NCBI RefSeq assembly: GCF_004331465.1
Contig: NZ_SJKB01000015.1
Location: forward strand, 1-64,000
Length of the DNA stretch: 64,000 nt
Direction of reading: 5' to 3'
Origin: Kribbella pittospori
Lineage (GTDB): Bacteria > Actinomycetota > Actinomycetes > Propionibacteriales > Kribbellaceae
Below are positions 24,867 to 33,709 of the stretch, one piece after another (the first letter of the stretch is position 1; each line of letters opens with the position of its first letter). A program made the translations under genes and the position numbers. The notes under the pieces were generated by a model, which worked only from the letters and a program-made list of their open reading frames with translations, did not search any database and was not told the DNA's origin.

Positions 24867-25316
24867 TCACGGCGCGCAGGACTGCAACTGTCTGGCGGTC
24901 GCGATGGTGGCCTCGATCCAGCGCCGGCGCAGGAAGTGCGCCTTGAGCAGTCGATGTACGCCGTCCAGCACGACCAGACGACCCCGATACGCGACCAGGT
25001 TGATCGGGTGGTCGAGGTCGGAGTCCATCACCCGCTGGTAGCTGGCACGGAAGTTCATCGGGGTCTCGGCGACCTGGTTCGGGGTGATCTTGAACCGTTC
25101 GCCGTCGAGCTGCCACAGCGGCAGGTCGAACATCCAGACCAGGTCGGCGATCTCCACCGGTTCGACCTTCAGGTCGAGCGCCCACAGCTTCTCCAACTGC
25201 CAGCGGTCCGGCGGGAACGCGTCCCGGACCGCGTCCGGCATCAGCGCGACCAGTTCCTCGAACGACACGTCCGGCGCCGCCCGGTCAGCATCCTTGTCGA
25301 AGCCCTCGCTCGTCAC
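24867..25316 (-). CDS. Hypothetical protein (ParB-like segment)
   Basis: A 149-residue soluble protein I do not recognise. Its central part, NFRASYQRVMDSDLDHPINL, is followed by VAYRGRLVVLDGVHRLLKAHFL, which recalls the ParB/sulfiredoxin-like pattern in which a G-x-HR motif binds nucleotide, but that resemblance is weak. The first 40 residues are acidic. It lies between SRPBCC and PP2C genes on the same strand; spacing of 33-48 bases would allow one operon. Codon style is normal. Confidence 0.6.
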   Translation of the reverse strand: MTSEGFDKDADRAAPDVSFEELVALMPDAVRDAFPPDRWQLEKLWALDLKVEPVEIADLVWMFDLPLWQLDGERFKITPNQVAETPMNFRASYQRVMDSDLDHPINLVAYRGRLVVLDGVHRLLKAHFLRRRWIEATIATARQLQSCAP

Positions 25317-25349
25317 GATCGAGCAGGCTACGCCATCACGAGCGCACGC

Positions 25350-26447
25350 CTACCCGTGGGCCAGGCGGTGGATGATCACGATCGCGGAGTCGTCGCCGGG
25401 ACCGCCGGCGTTGTCCACCAGCTCGCGGGCACCGCCCAGAAAGCCCTGCCCGACAAGGCGTTCCGCGTGCCCGGCCAGCCGGTCGGTGCCACGGCCGATG
25501 TCGCGGCGGGGTGTCTCGACCATCCCGTCGCTGTACAGGAAGAGCGCGTCGCCGAGCTTCAGCTGCCCGTGGTTCACCGCGAACTCCGGCGCCTCCATCA
25601 ACCCGAGCAACGGCCCGTCGGACTCGCGCGTCTGCCACCGCCCGGCCCACGCATCGAACAGGATCGCAGGCGGGTGACCAGCGGTCCGTACGTCGAAGTC
25701 GCCGGTCTGCAGGTCGACCGCGACGTGCACCACGGTGGCGAAGTCGTCGTCCCAGTCCTGCCGGCGGATGTAGCGGTTCGCCGACGGCAGGAAGTCCTGC
25801 GCCGGTACGACGCCGAGCAGCCCGCCGAACGCACCGGACAGCAGCAGCGCCCGGGTGCCGGCGTCGATTCCCTTGCCCGAGACATCGACCAGCGCGACCT
25901 CGAGCACCTGCTCGTGCGTCGTCGACACCACGAAGTCACCGGAGAACGTCGACCCACCGGCCGAACGGATCGCCACCTCGAGCCGCCAGCCGACCGGAAC
26001 CTCGGGCAGGTCGCTCTGGGCGTTCAGCGTGTCGCGCAACTCCATCAGCATCGACTCGCCGCGGGTCCCCGGAACGCCGAGCTGGCTGCGGACCTTCGCG
26101 TTCGTGATCACGATCCAGCCGATCACCCCGAGGACCAGCACGAACCCTGTCTTCGGCAGTTCCTCCGGCCGGGACATCACGACGAACGAACTGACCGTCA
26201 GCGTGAACAGCGTCAGCACGAGCAATTGCTTGAAGCGCAGCAACAGACCGCCGAGCAACAGCGGGATGATCAGCGCCGACGCCGGGAAGTGCTTCTCCCA
26301 GCTCAGGCTCGCGACGGCGAAGACCACTGTCATCAGCAGGATCGCAGCGAACGCCATCGCGTGGGACCGGCGCGCACGACGGACCAGCGCGTCGACCCGG
26401 CGGCCGACCCGTCGCACTACTCCAGCGAGACCGCCGCGCCAGTTCAT
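25350..26447 (-). CDS. Membrane-anchored PP2C/SpoIIE-type serine phosphatase
   Basis: A 365-residue protein with a basic start, about four to five membrane helices (residues 30-115), a linker, and a C-terminal SpoIIE-type phosphatase domain. STFSGDFVV carries the first metal aspartate, VALVDVSGKGIDAGTRALLL the second (D-x-S-G-K-G), and LYSDGMVE plus GPGDDSAIVII complete the site. Such enzymes dephosphorylate anti-anti-sigma factors, so a stress-sigma pathway is likely, but no partner genes are nearby. Confidence 0.87.
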   Translation of the reverse strand: MNWRGGLAGVVRRVGRRVDALVRRARRSHAMAFAAILLMTVVFAVASLSWEKHFPASALIIPLLLGGLLLRFKQLLVLTLFTLTVSSFVVMSRPEELPKTGFVLVLGVIGWIVITNAKVRSQLGVPGTRGESMLMELRDTLNAQSDLPEVPVGWRLEVAIRSAGGSTFSGDFVVSTTHEQVLEVALVDVSGKGIDAGTRALLLSGAFGGLLGVVPAQDFLPSANRYIRRQDWDDDFATVVHVAVDLQTGDFDVRTAGHPPAILFDAWAGRWQTRESDGPLLGLMEAPEFAVNHGQLKLGDALFLYSDGMVETPRRDIGRGTDRLAGHAERLVGQGFLGGARELVDNAGGPGDDSAIVIIHRLAHG

Positions 26448-26513
26448 GGTGTGAAGAAGATAACGGCACTCCCTGGTCCGCGCATCACATCGTCATACAA
26501 CTGTTGGCTGCCA

Positions 26514-27338
26514 TCACTTGCGCGTGAGACCGGTCCGCTGGCACTTGGGGCACCAGAAGAGGTTGCGCCCGGCCAGGAGTTCGGTCCGGATCACCGAGTG
26601 ACAGACGAAACACCGCTGGCCCTGCCGGCGGTAGACGTACACCTCGCCGCCATGGTCGTCCTGCCGCGGGTCACGGCCCATCGCCTCGGGCGTGTGGTCG
26701 TCGGCAACGGTATCGATCCGGCCGGTCTCGACGCCGTACTTCATCAGCTCGAGCAGGTCGTTCCACATACCCTGCCATTCGCGCTTCTTGACCAGGTCGC
26801 CGCGAGTCATCGGGTGCAGCTTCGCGCGGAACAGCACCTCGGCGCGATAGACGTTGCCGACGCCGCTCAGCACCTCCTGGTCCATCAGCAACCGGCCGAT
26901 CGGCAGCTTGCTGCGATGGATCCGCTTCCACGCGAGCTCCGGGTCCGCATCGTCGCGGAGCGGGTCCGGCCCGAGCCGCGCGATCAGCACCTCGCGCTCG
27001 CCGTCGGTCAGCACCTCGCACACGGTCGCCCCGCGCAGATCGGCGTACGACGTTGCGTTCTGCAGGCGGAGGCGGACCTGACCGACCGGTTCGGGTATCG
27101 GCGCTGTACCGAAGTCCACCTTGCCGATCAGGCCGAGGTGGATGTGCAGCCAGCCGGCGCCCTCGAAGTCGGCGAGGAAGTGCTTGCCGTGGGCCTCGGT
27201 CTGCCGCAGGACGTGCCCGTTCAGCAGCGCGGCGCCGTCGACGAACCGGCCCTGCGGACTGGACGCCTGGACCGGGCGGCCGCCGAACGCGTCCCAGATG
27301 TCGCTCGCCAGGCGGTGCAGGGTGTGACCTTCAGGCAT
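26514..27338 (-). CDS. nei: Fpg/Nei family DNA glycosylase (endonuclease VIII-like)
   Basis: A 274-residue base-excision-repair glycosylase. MPEGHTLHRLA puts the catalytic Pro2-Glu3 at the N-terminus after Met removal. The helix-two-turn-helix SGVGNVYRAEVLFRAKLHP sits in the middle. The C-terminal zinc finger has CFVCH and CPKCQRTG cysteines. Such enzymes excise oxidised bases and cleave the abasic site. The P-E-G-H start indicates Nei rather than MutM. It begins the block conserved with M. tuberculosis Rv2464c (nei) to Rv2467 (pepN). Confidence 0.9.
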   Translation of the reverse strand: MPEGHTLHRLASDIWDAFGGRPVQASSPQGRFVDGAALLNGHVLRQTEAHGKHFLADFEGAGWLHIHLGLIGKVDFGTAPIPEPVGQVRLRLQNATSYADLRGATVCEVLTDGEREVLIARLGPDPLRDDADPELAWKRIHRSKLPIGRLLMDQEVLSGVGNVYRAEVLFRAKLHPMTRGDLVKKREWQGMWNDLLELMKYGVETGRIDTVADDHTPEAMGRDPRQDDHGGEVYVYRRQGQRCFVCHSVIRTELLAGRNLFWCPKCQRTGLTRK

Positions 27339-27354
27339 GATTCCTCTTATGGGG

Positions 27355-27561
27355 ATGACCAATGGAACGCAGGGCTCGTCGGGAGCCAAGGGCCGCAGCG
27401 GTCCGCCCACGCCGGCCGTGGTCGGCACGGGCCGCTCGATGCGGGCCCGCGACGTCTCCCGTCCCCGCCGGCCCGTCGACCGCCGCCCGGCCAAGACCGG
27501 GACAGCCGCCGACGCGCCCGAGGATCACGACAGCGGCGGCAGTTCGCCGGTCGACTCGTAG
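27355..27561 (+). CDS. Small basic hypothetical protein
   Basis: A 68-codon frame divergent from nei, starting ATG at 27355: rich in Gly, Pro, Arg and Ser, with GRSMRARDVSRPRRP in the middle and an acidic, serine-rich tail. The segment looks protein-like and disordered. Its 3' end overlaps the convergent rpiB gene by 37 bases. The ribosome-binding site is weak. It might be a real small nucleic-acid-binding protein or a high-GC artefact. Confidence 0.4.
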   Translation: MTNGTQGSSGAKGRSGPPTPAVVGTGRSMRARDVSRPRRPVDRRPAKTGTAADAPEDHDSGGSSPVDS

Positions 27562-27992
27562 CCCGACAGCATGTCGATCCGGCGGGTGTGCCGCTCCTCG
27601 CCGGAGTAGTCGGTGGCCAGGAACGTCTCCACGAACCCGGTCGCCTCCTCCTCGGAATGCATCCGCGCCCCGACGCTGATCACGTTGGCGTTGTTGTGCT
27701 CCCGGCCGAGCCGCGCGGTGTCGGTGCTCCAGGCCAGGATCGCCCGGACCCCCTTCACCTTGTTGGCGGCGATCTGCTCACCGTTGCCGGAGCCACCGAT
27801 CACGATGCCGAGGCTGCCCGGCTCCTCCACCACCGCCACCCCGGTCCGCAGGCAGTACGGCGGGTAGTCGTCGACGGCGTCGTACACGGCGGGGCCGTGG
27901 TCCACGACGTCATGCCCGGCAGCCGTGAGGTGCTGGACCAGGTGGTTCTTCAATTCGAAGCCGGCATGGTCAGAGCCGATGTGGACTCGCAT
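27525..27992 (-). CDS. rpiB: Ribose-5-phosphate isomerase B
   Basis: A 155-residue RpiB/LacAB-family isomerase that interconverts ribose-5-phosphate and ribulose-5-phosphate in the pentose phosphate pathway. MRVHIGSDHAGFELK holds the substrate-binding Asp8-His9. GGSGNGEQIAANK contains Glu72, matching the catalytic glutamate used by the mycobacterial enzyme in place of cysteine. SVGARMHSEEEA completes the site. Position between nei and the Rv2466c homologue matches M. tuberculosis Rv2465c. Confidence 0.93.
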   Translation of the reverse strand: MRVHIGSDHAGFELKNHLVQHLTAAGHDVVDHGPAVYDAVDDYPPYCLRTGVAVVEEPGSLGIVIGGSGNGEQIAANKVKGVRAILAWSTDTARLGREHNNANVISVGARMHSEEEATGFVETFLATDYSGEERHTRRIDMLSGYESTGELPPLS

Positions 27993-28008
27993 GGCCAGAA
28001 GTCTCGCA

Positions 28009-28803
28009 TCAGCTCGCAGTCCGCCGTACGCCGCCCGGCACGGTCAGCGCCGCCGTCAGCGCCGTCACGTCCGTGTAGGCCTTGTCGTACTGCGTTCCGC
28101 GCGGGTGCAGGGTGAACACCGCCACGATGGTGCGATCGTCCGCCCCGACCGTCCCGGTGGTGTGCAGTGCCTCGCTCACCAGATCCAGCGGAACGTCGAC
28201 CGGCTTGGCCTTGTCGGAGCCGTAGCCGCTCGAGCCGAGGAACCCCGACCAGCCCTGCTTGATGCTGAAGTCCGGGTCGAACACCGACGCGATTCCGAAG
28301 TACTGATCGAAGCCGTCGGTACCGAGGCGGGTCGGCTCATGCAGCAGGCCCATCACGTACTCGCGCACCGGCGCCGGAGCCTCGTCGAGGATGTGGCGAT
28401 AGATCCGGACCGTGTCCGCGGCGGTGATCGAGACGTAGCCCCAGAAGCCCGGGTGCGTGACCGGAGGCCCGGCCGTGTGGGTCAGGCCGAGCCGCCGGAT
28501 CATCCGCTCGACGATGCCGGAACCACCGAGGTGATCCCAGTAGTAGCTGGCCGCGTCGTCGTCACTGCTACGCAACATGACCTCGAGCCGGGCCTGGTCC
28601 TCGGCCGATACGTCGTACGCCGGTCCGCGGTCCCAGAGCAGGTCGAGCACGATCAGCAGCTTCACCACCGACGCCGACCGGAACCGATGGTCGGCGTTCT
28701 GCTGCTGGACGAACTGCCCGGTCCCGCGGTCGAAGACAGCGATCCCCGCTGTCAGTCCCGGGGGCACGGCCACGGTCTCGGGAAGCTCGTCACGCAACGT
28801 CAT
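28009..28803 (-). CDS. Serine beta-lactamase-like hydrolase
   Basis: A 264-residue protein of the class A beta-lactamase/transpeptidase-like fold. SASVVKLLIVLDLL contains the S-x-x-K nucleophile motif near residue 46. RLGLTHTAG follows a helix typical of the omega region, and FSIKQGWSGFLGSSGYG has the K-x-G triad motif. The S-D-N element is less clear (RSSDDDAASYY). No signal peptide is evident, so it may be cytoplasmic or use another start; the frame is open to TTG at 28854. ATG 28803 is chosen. It is inserted between rpiB and the Rv2466c homologue relative to M. tuberculosis. Confidence 0.72.
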   Translation of the reverse strand: MTLRDELPETVAVPPGLTAGIAVFDRGTGQFVQQQNADHRFRSASVVKLLIVLDLLWDRGPAYDVSAEDQARLEVMLRSSDDDAASYYWDHLGGSGIVERMIRRLGLTHTAGPPVTHPGFWGYVSITAADTVRIYRHILDEAPAPVREYVMGLLHEPTRLGTDGFDQYFGIASVFDPDFSIKQGWSGFLGSSGYGSDKAKPVDVPLDLVSEALHTTGTVGADDRTIVAVFTLHPRGTQYDKAYTDVTALTAALTVPGGVRRTAS

Positions 28804-28893
28804 CTGATACCTACTCACCGCTGGAGGAATTGCTTGGTGAGTAACCTTCACCAACCGGGTGGGGCGAATTCAAGCCTTGAATCACAGACCGAA

Positions 28894-29520
28894 TCAGTCG
28901 AAGATCGGGCCCCGGTCGCGGGTCCGCTTGATCTCGAAGAAGCCCTCGGTGCCGGCCACCAGGCGGACGCCGTCCCAGAGCTTGCCGGCAGCCTCGCCCT
29001 TCGGCGCGGGCGTGACGACAGGGCCGAAGAACGCGGTGCCCTCGACCGAGATCACCGGCGTACCGACCTCCATCCCGACCTGGTCCATGCCGGCGTGGTG
29101 CGACTTCTTCAGCGCGTCGTCGTACTTGTCGGTGTCGGCGGCCTCGATCAGCGACGCAGGCAGGCCGACCTCGGCCAGGGCTTCCTGGACCACGTCGCCC
29201 TTGCCGTCGCCGATGCCGCGGCCCTCGATGTGGATCCGCTTGCCGAGCGCGGTGTACAACGGCAGCAGCACCTCGTTGCCGTGCGCCTGCTCGGCCGCGA
29301 TCAGCACGCGGACCGGACCCCAGGCGTTGGTCAGGAAGCTCTTGTACTTGTCGTCCAGATACTCGCGGCCATCGTTCAGGACGGCCAGGCTCATCACGTG
29401 CCAGGTCGTCTTCACGTCCCGGACTTGCTCGACCTCGAGCATCCAGCGAGACGTCATCCAGGCCCAGGGGCAGGCCGGGTCGAACCAGAAATCGGCGGGG
29501 GCAGTCATGTTCTCGATCAT
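28894..29520 (-). CDS. DsbA-fold mycothiol-dependent nitroreductase homologue (Rv2466c type), CPWA variant
   Basis: A 208-residue thioredoxin-fold protein clearly homologous to Rv2466c: ADFWFDPACPWAWMTSRW, then HVMSLAVLND, AWGPVRVLIAAEQAHG, LRKSHHAGMD-like KKSHHAGMDQVG and VEGTAFFGPV. Rv2466c reduces substrates with mycothiol using a C-P-W-C site. Here the site is Cys17-Pro-Trp-Ala20, so the second cysteine is absent. Catalysis could proceed by a monothiol mechanism with mycothiol. It is divergent from pepN as in M. tuberculosis. ATG at 29508 is an alternative start. Confidence 0.88.
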   Translation of the reverse strand: MIENMTAPADFWFDPACPWAWMTSRWMLEVEQVRDVKTTWHVMSLAVLNDGREYLDDKYKSFLTNAWGPVRVLIAAEQAHGNEVLLPLYTALGKRIHIEGRGIGDGKGDVVQEALAEVGLPASLIEAADTDKYDDALKKSHHAGMDQVGMEVGTPVISVEGTAFFGPVVTPAPKGEAAGKLWDGVRLVAGTEGFFEIKRTRDRGPIFD

Positions 29521-29616
29521 ACAAAATCGAACAATCAGGCACCGGTTTGGTATCCATCAGCAATGTCGCGGGGAAACCGTCGGCGAAGCCTGGAGCCAGG
29601 TGCATAGGATGCCGAC

Positions 29617-32187
29617 ATGCCTGGAACCAACCTGACGCGCGACGAGGCGCGTACCCGTGCGGGCGTGGTCAGCGACGTCAGCTACGCGATCGAACTGGAC
29701 CTGTCCAACGCCCCGAGTGGCGCCCCGACGTACCCGTCGGTGACCACCATCACGTTCGCCGCCGAGGCGGGCGCGAGCAGCTTCGCCGACCTGATCGCGG
29801 AGAAGGTCCGCGAGGTGACGCTGAACGGCCGCGCGCTCGACCCGGACACGGTGTACGACGGCGCGCGGATCCAGCTGGACGGGCTGGCCGACCGCAACGA
29901 GCTCCGTGTCGTCGCGGACTGCCTGTACTCGCGCACCGGTGAAGGGCTGCACCGCTCGGTCGACCCGGCCGACAAGGAGACCTACCTCTACACCCAGTTC
30001 GAGGTGCCGGACGCCCGCCGGGTGTTCGCCACCTTCGAGCAGCCGGACCTCAAGGCCCCTTTCACTTTCACCGTCTCCGCACCGGCCCGCTGGGTCGTCA
30101 TCTCGAACGCTCCGGCCCCCGAGCCGACGCCGTACGAGGGTGAGAACGGCGAGGAGCTGGCCCGCTGGGAGTTCCCGCCGACCGAACGGATCTCGACGTA
30201 CATCACCGCCGTCGTGGCCGGGCCGTACCACGTCGTCACCGACGTGTACGAGGGCGCACACGGGTCGTATCCGCTGTCGCTGCTGTGCCGTCCGTCGCTG
30301 AAGGACGCGCTGGACATCGACGACCTGTTCGAGGTGACCAAGCAGGGCTTCGAGCTGTACGAGCAGGCGTTCGGTACGCCGTACCCGTTCCACAAGTACG
30401 ACCAGGCGTTCGTGCCGGAGTACAACATGGGCGCGATGGAGAACGCGGGTTGCGTGACGCTGCGGGACGAGTACCTGTTCCGCAGCCGCACCACCCACGC
30501 GGAGATGGAGAGCCGCGCCAACACCGTGCTGCACGAACTGGCGCACATGTGGTTCGGCGACCTGGTCACGATGACCTGGTGGGACGACCTGTGGCTGAAC
30601 GAGTCGTTCGCCGAGTGGGCCAGCCACTGGGCGCAGGCGGTGGCGACGACGAAGTACGCCGGTGCCTGGACGACGTTCTGCAACGCGCGGAAGAACTGGG
30701 CGTACCGGCAGGACCAGCTGCCCTCGACGCACCCGATCGCGGCCGACATGGTCGACTTCCACGCGGTCGAGGTGAACTTCGACGGCATCACCTACGCCAA
30801 GGGCGCGTCCACATTGCGGCAGTTGGTCGCGTTCGTCGGTGAGGACACCTTCATCACCGCGCTCAAGGAGTACTTCGCCGACCACGCCTTCGGGAACACC
30901 GAGCTGACCGACCTGCTCAAGCCGCTGGAGAAGGCCTCCGGCCGCGACCTGGACGACTGGACCGAGCGCTGGCTGCGGACCGCCGGGGTGAACACGCTGC
31001 GGGCCGACTTCGCGGTCGACTCCGAGGGTGCGTTCACGTCGTTCGCGATCGAGCAGACCGCGACGGAGAAGTTCCCGGTACTGCGGCCGCACCGGCTGGC
31101 GGTGGGTCTGTATCGCCGGACCGACGACGGACTGGTCCGCACCGAGCGTTTCGAGGTGGACATCGACGGGCCGCGGACCGAGCTGCCCGAGCTGACCGGC
31201 GCCACCCAGCCTGACCTGGTGCTGCTGAACGACGACGACCTCACCTACGCCAAGATCCGCCTGGACGAGCGGTCCCGGGCCACGCTGGTCGAGTCGATCG
31301 ACCAGCTGTCCGAGTCGCTGCCGCGGGCGCTGGCCTGGGGTGCGGCGTGGGACATGACCCGCGACGCGGAGATGCCGGCCAGCCAGTACGTCGGCATCGT
31401 GCTGCGCGGGATCCGGGCCGAGACCGATCTGACCGGCGTACGGTCCCTGCTGTCGCAGGCGACCAGTGCGATCAATCTGTACGCCGCTCCGGCGAACCGG
31501 CCGGCACTGCGGACGCAGTTCGAGGAGACGCTGGCGAGTCTGCTCGCGGATGCCGAGGCGGGCAGCGACCACCAGCTCGCATTCGCCCGGGCCTACAGCT
31601 CGGCGGTGTTCTCCGACGCCGGCGCAGACCGGCTGACGGCATGGCTGGACGACCGCGACCTGCCGCCCGGTCTGGTCGTTGACACCGACCTGCGCTGGAC
31701 GCTGATCGTCGCACTGGCCCGGCTGGGCCGGATCGACGCGGCCGAGATCGACGACGAGCTGACCCGCGACACCACCATCACCGGTGGCGAGCGTGCGGCT
31801 CAGGCGCGGGCAGCACGGCCGACCGCCGAGGCCAAGGAAGAGGCGTGGCGGATCGCGGTCGAGTCCGGGGACACCCCGAACGAGACGCAGTTCCGGACCA
31901 TCCTCGGCTTCCAGCAGCCTGGCCAGGAGGACCTGCTCCGGCCGTACGTCGAGAAGTACCTGAGCGCGGCCAAGGACGTCTACACCCGGCTCGGCTCGTC
32001 GATGGGCGAGAACGTGCTGGTCTACCTGTCGCCGCGGCACCTCCCGGAGCAGTCCACCCTGGACGCGCTCACCGGGTGGCTGTCGGCCGAGTCGTCGTCA
32101 GTCGACGCCCCGACGCTGCGCTACGTCACCGAGGCCCAGGCCGACCTGACTCGCGCGATCGCGGCCCAGGCGCGCGACGCCGGCTGA
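29617..32187 (+). CDS. pepN: Aminopeptidase N (M1 family)
   Basis: A complete 856-residue M1 metallo-aminopeptidase. GAMENAG (residues 272-278) is the exopeptidase motif. HELAH (306-310) with Glu329 in WLNESFAEW gives the HExxH-x18-E zinc site. The C-terminal helical domain runs to residue 856. It removes N-terminal residues from peptides in the cytosol. ATG at 29617. Corresponds in place and length to M. tuberculosis Rv2467. A strong hairpin follows at 32204. Confidence 0.95.
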   Translation: MPGTNLTRDEARTRAGVVSDVSYAIELDLSNAPSGAPTYPSVTTITFAAEAGASSFADLIAEKVREVTLNGRALDPDTVYDGARIQLDGLADRNELRVVADCLYSRTGEGLHRSVDPADKETYLYTQFEVPDARRVFATFEQPDLKAPFTFTVSAPARWVVISNAPAPEPTPYEGENGEELARWEFPPTERISTYITAVVAGPYHVVTDVYEGAHGSYPLSLLCRPSLKDALDIDDLFEVTKQGFELYEQAFGTPYPFHKYDQAFVPEYNMGAMENAGCVTLRDEYLFRSRTTHAEMESRANTVLHELAHMWFGDLVTMTWWDDLWLNESFAEWASHWAQAVATTKYAGAWTTFCNARKNWAYRQDQLPSTHPIAADMVDFHAVEVNFDGITYAKGASTLRQLVAFVGEDTFITALKEYFADHAFGNTELTDLLKPLEKASGRDLDDWTERWLRTAGVNTLRADFAVDSEGAFTSFAIEQTATEKFPVLRPHRLAVGLYRRTDDGLVRTERFEVDIDGPRTELPELTGATQPDLVLLNDDDLTYAKIRLDERSRATLVESIDQLSESLPRALAWGAAWDMTRDAEMPASQYVGIVLRGIRAETDLTGVRSLLSQATSAINLYAAPANRPALRTQFEETLASLLADAEAGSDHQLAFARAYSSAVFSDAGADRLTAWLDDRDLPPGLVVDTDLRWTLIVALARLGRIDAAEIDDELTRDTTITGGERAAQARAARPTAEAKEEAWRIAVESGDTPNETQFRTILGFQQPGQEDLLRPYVEKYLSAAKDVYTRLGSSMGENVLVYLSPRHLPEQSTLDALTGWLSAESSSVDAPTLRYVTEAQADLTRAIAAQARDAG

Positions 32188-32203
32188 CCCGTCCACCGCA
32201 CAG

Positions 32204-32233
32204 CGCCGGCCCCACTGCGATGTGCGGCCGGCG
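32204..32233. terminator. Terminator after pepN
   Basis: CGCCGGCC and GGCCGGCG pair, continued by CAC/GTG after single-base C-C mismatches, around a six-base loop, 17 bases past the pepN stop. Confidence 0.6.
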
Positions 32234-32271
32234 GTGTCGTGGTCGCCCTGGTGACCTGTAGAACTGATGGG

Positions 32272-32802
32272 GTGCCCGCTTCTGACCCCGCCCTGGCCGG
32301 TGCGGCAGCCGTTGCGCTGACCGGACTCGCAGAGGCGTACCGCCCGCGTCCAGTCACGCCGCTGATGCCCTGGCGGTACCCGCACCGGCTCGTGAAGCCG
32401 TACGTCATCACCGCGCGCGGACGGCAGTGGGACGACAACATGGTGGAGGTCGCCCAGGCCACCGCCACCCGGCAACTCGAGTTCGACGATGCGATGGGCG
32501 CGCTCGGTCTGGCCGTGGTCGTGCTGCATCTGGGCGACGACGCGATGTACCTCGTCGTACAGAGCTGGGCGAAGGACTTCCAGTCCCGGCTCAGCATCTT
32601 CAGCGGGATGGAGGCCGACGATCTGCGCCCGGCCCCGATCGGCGCGGGTGCGTGTGTCTGGGAACAAGAGGTGCTCAGCCACGAGCGCGCGTCGTACGTG
32701 ACTCACATCCTCGGTGCCGGGGTCGACATCGACGCCTGGCTCGAGGACGCCCTCGACACCCGGCCGCAGCCCAAGTTCGACGGCATTCCCTCCGGGACCT
32801 AA
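32272..32802 (+). CDS. Hypothetical protein downstream of pepN
   Basis: A 176-residue soluble protein of unknown function. Notable segments are LMPWRYPHRLVKPYVITARGRQW near the N-terminus, then LAVVVLHLGDDAMYLVVQSWA and the cysteine-bearing GAGACVWEQEVLSHERASYV. It sits where M. tuberculosis has a small hypothetical gene (Rv2468c), but on the pepN strand; I have not verified homology. GTG at 32272 is the most plausible of two GTG starts. No membrane segment or known motif is visible. Confidence 0.6.
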   Translation: MPASDPALAGAAAVALTGLAEAYRPRPVTPLMPWRYPHRLVKPYVITARGRQWDDNMVEVAQATATRQLEFDDAMGALGLAVVVLHLGDDAMYLVVQSWAKDFQSRLSIFSGMEADDLRPAPIGAGACVWEQEVLSHERASYVTHILGAGVDIDAWLEDALDTRPQPKFDGIPSGT

Positions 32803-33001
32803 TCGAGTCACCACTCCGATGCACCGAGTGAGTATCAAACGATTGCTCTTCGGCACATCGTGAGGACTCATGCGCGGACCGCTATTCCCTTGTGCAGAAG
32901 GAGATTCTCGCCACCTGAAGAAGACTCACTTACTCGCTGGTTCGGTTTAAGCTGCGGGTGCATCAGCCGATTGCGGGGAACTGTGGGGAGGGGCCCTTGC
33001 C
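32803..33001. promoter_or_regulatory. Upstream region of the SPOR-like protein gene
   Basis: About 200 bases with several A/T-rich stretches (for example around 32835-32845 and 32940-32950) ahead of GTG 33002, which follows GGGGAGGGG. An AAGGAG at about 32898 is not followed by a start codon. No clear promoter pair is seen. Confidence 0.35.
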
Positions 33002-33709
33002 GTGACACCCGTGGATCACCGCAGGCCGCCCGCCCGGGCAGCACGGAGACATCACAGCCCTTCACGGCGCCGCGAGACCCCCGCGGAGCAGCCGCGGAAG
33101 GCCCAGCGGTCGCACAGCGCCATCGGCGCGTCGATCGTGGCCGCGGCCGCGATGCTCGCTGTGTTCGCGTTCATCCTGACGCGGGGATCGACCGGGCCGA
33201 CGACCGACGATGGTCTGCGGACGGGCGCCGTACCGAACGGCGCCGCCGCTCCGGCCGATGGCGTTGCGACTCCGAGTGCGGATCCATCGGCCAGTACGGC
33301 GAAGGCGGATCGCAAGCCGCCACCCAGTACGCCGGCACCGAAGACCCGCGCCAGTACGCCGGCGGTCAACACCGGCCCGACCTCGCCGGCCTTCAAACGC
33401 GGCCAGTGGATCGCGGTCCTCGACAAGTACCCGACCGACGTCGGTCTGGAGGCCGACACACTCGCGAAGGGTACGGCGGCCAAGCTCATCGCGGCCGGTG
33501 TGCCGGCGAAGGCCATGCTGGTCAACGGTCAGTACCCCGGGCTCGCGGACAGCTCCATGGAGCCGATCACCGACAGTTGGGTCGTCTACCTGGGCCCGGG
33601 TTCGTCGTCGGAGCAGGTCCTCGATCTGTGTTCCGAGCCGAAGACCCAGCGCGCGTACAGCAACCCGGCCTGCCCGACCTACGAGCCGGCGGCCGCTCCC
33701 GGCAGCTGA
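33002..33709 (+). CDS. Membrane-anchored protein with SPOR-like C-terminal domain
   Basis: A 235-residue protein: a basic, proline-rich cytoplasmic segment (1-40), one membrane helix (IGASIVAAAAMLAVFAFIL), an Ala/Pro/Thr-rich linker, and a 95-residue outside domain from FKRGQWIAVLDKYPTDV to its end. The pattern W-x-A-V-L-D, A-x-x-L-x-x-x-G-V-P-A, YPGL and WVVYLGPGSS recalls SPOR-like domains that follow the anchor in some actinobacterial receptor kinases. Three cysteines near the end may form disulfides. Cell-envelope binding is inference. GTG start has a strong GGGGAGGGG site. The 3' end overlaps a convergent GNAT gene by 31 bases. Confidence 0.65.
   Translation: MTPVDHRRPPARAARRHHSPSRRRETPAEQPRKAQRSHSAIGASIVAAAAMLAVFAFILTRGSTGPTTDDGLRTGAVPNGAAAPADGVATPSADPSASTAKADRKPPPSTPAPKTRASTPAVNTGPTSPAFKRGQWIAVLDKYPTDVGLEADTLAKGTAAKLIAAGVPAKAMLVNGQYPGLADSSMEPITDSWVVYLGPGSSSEQVLDLCSEPKTQRAYSNPACPTYEPAAAPGS

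Noticed and set aside
24321..28115. A 1264-codon plus-strand open frame opposite six minus-strand genes
   Set aside because: It is antisense to well-supported genes (nei, rpiB, PP2C, SRPBCC), has low-complexity Arg/Gly/His composition and no domain; a high-GC artefact.
29557..32040. An 827-codon minus-strand open frame opposite pepN
   Set aside because: pepN has all catalytic motifs on the plus strand; the antisense frame has none.
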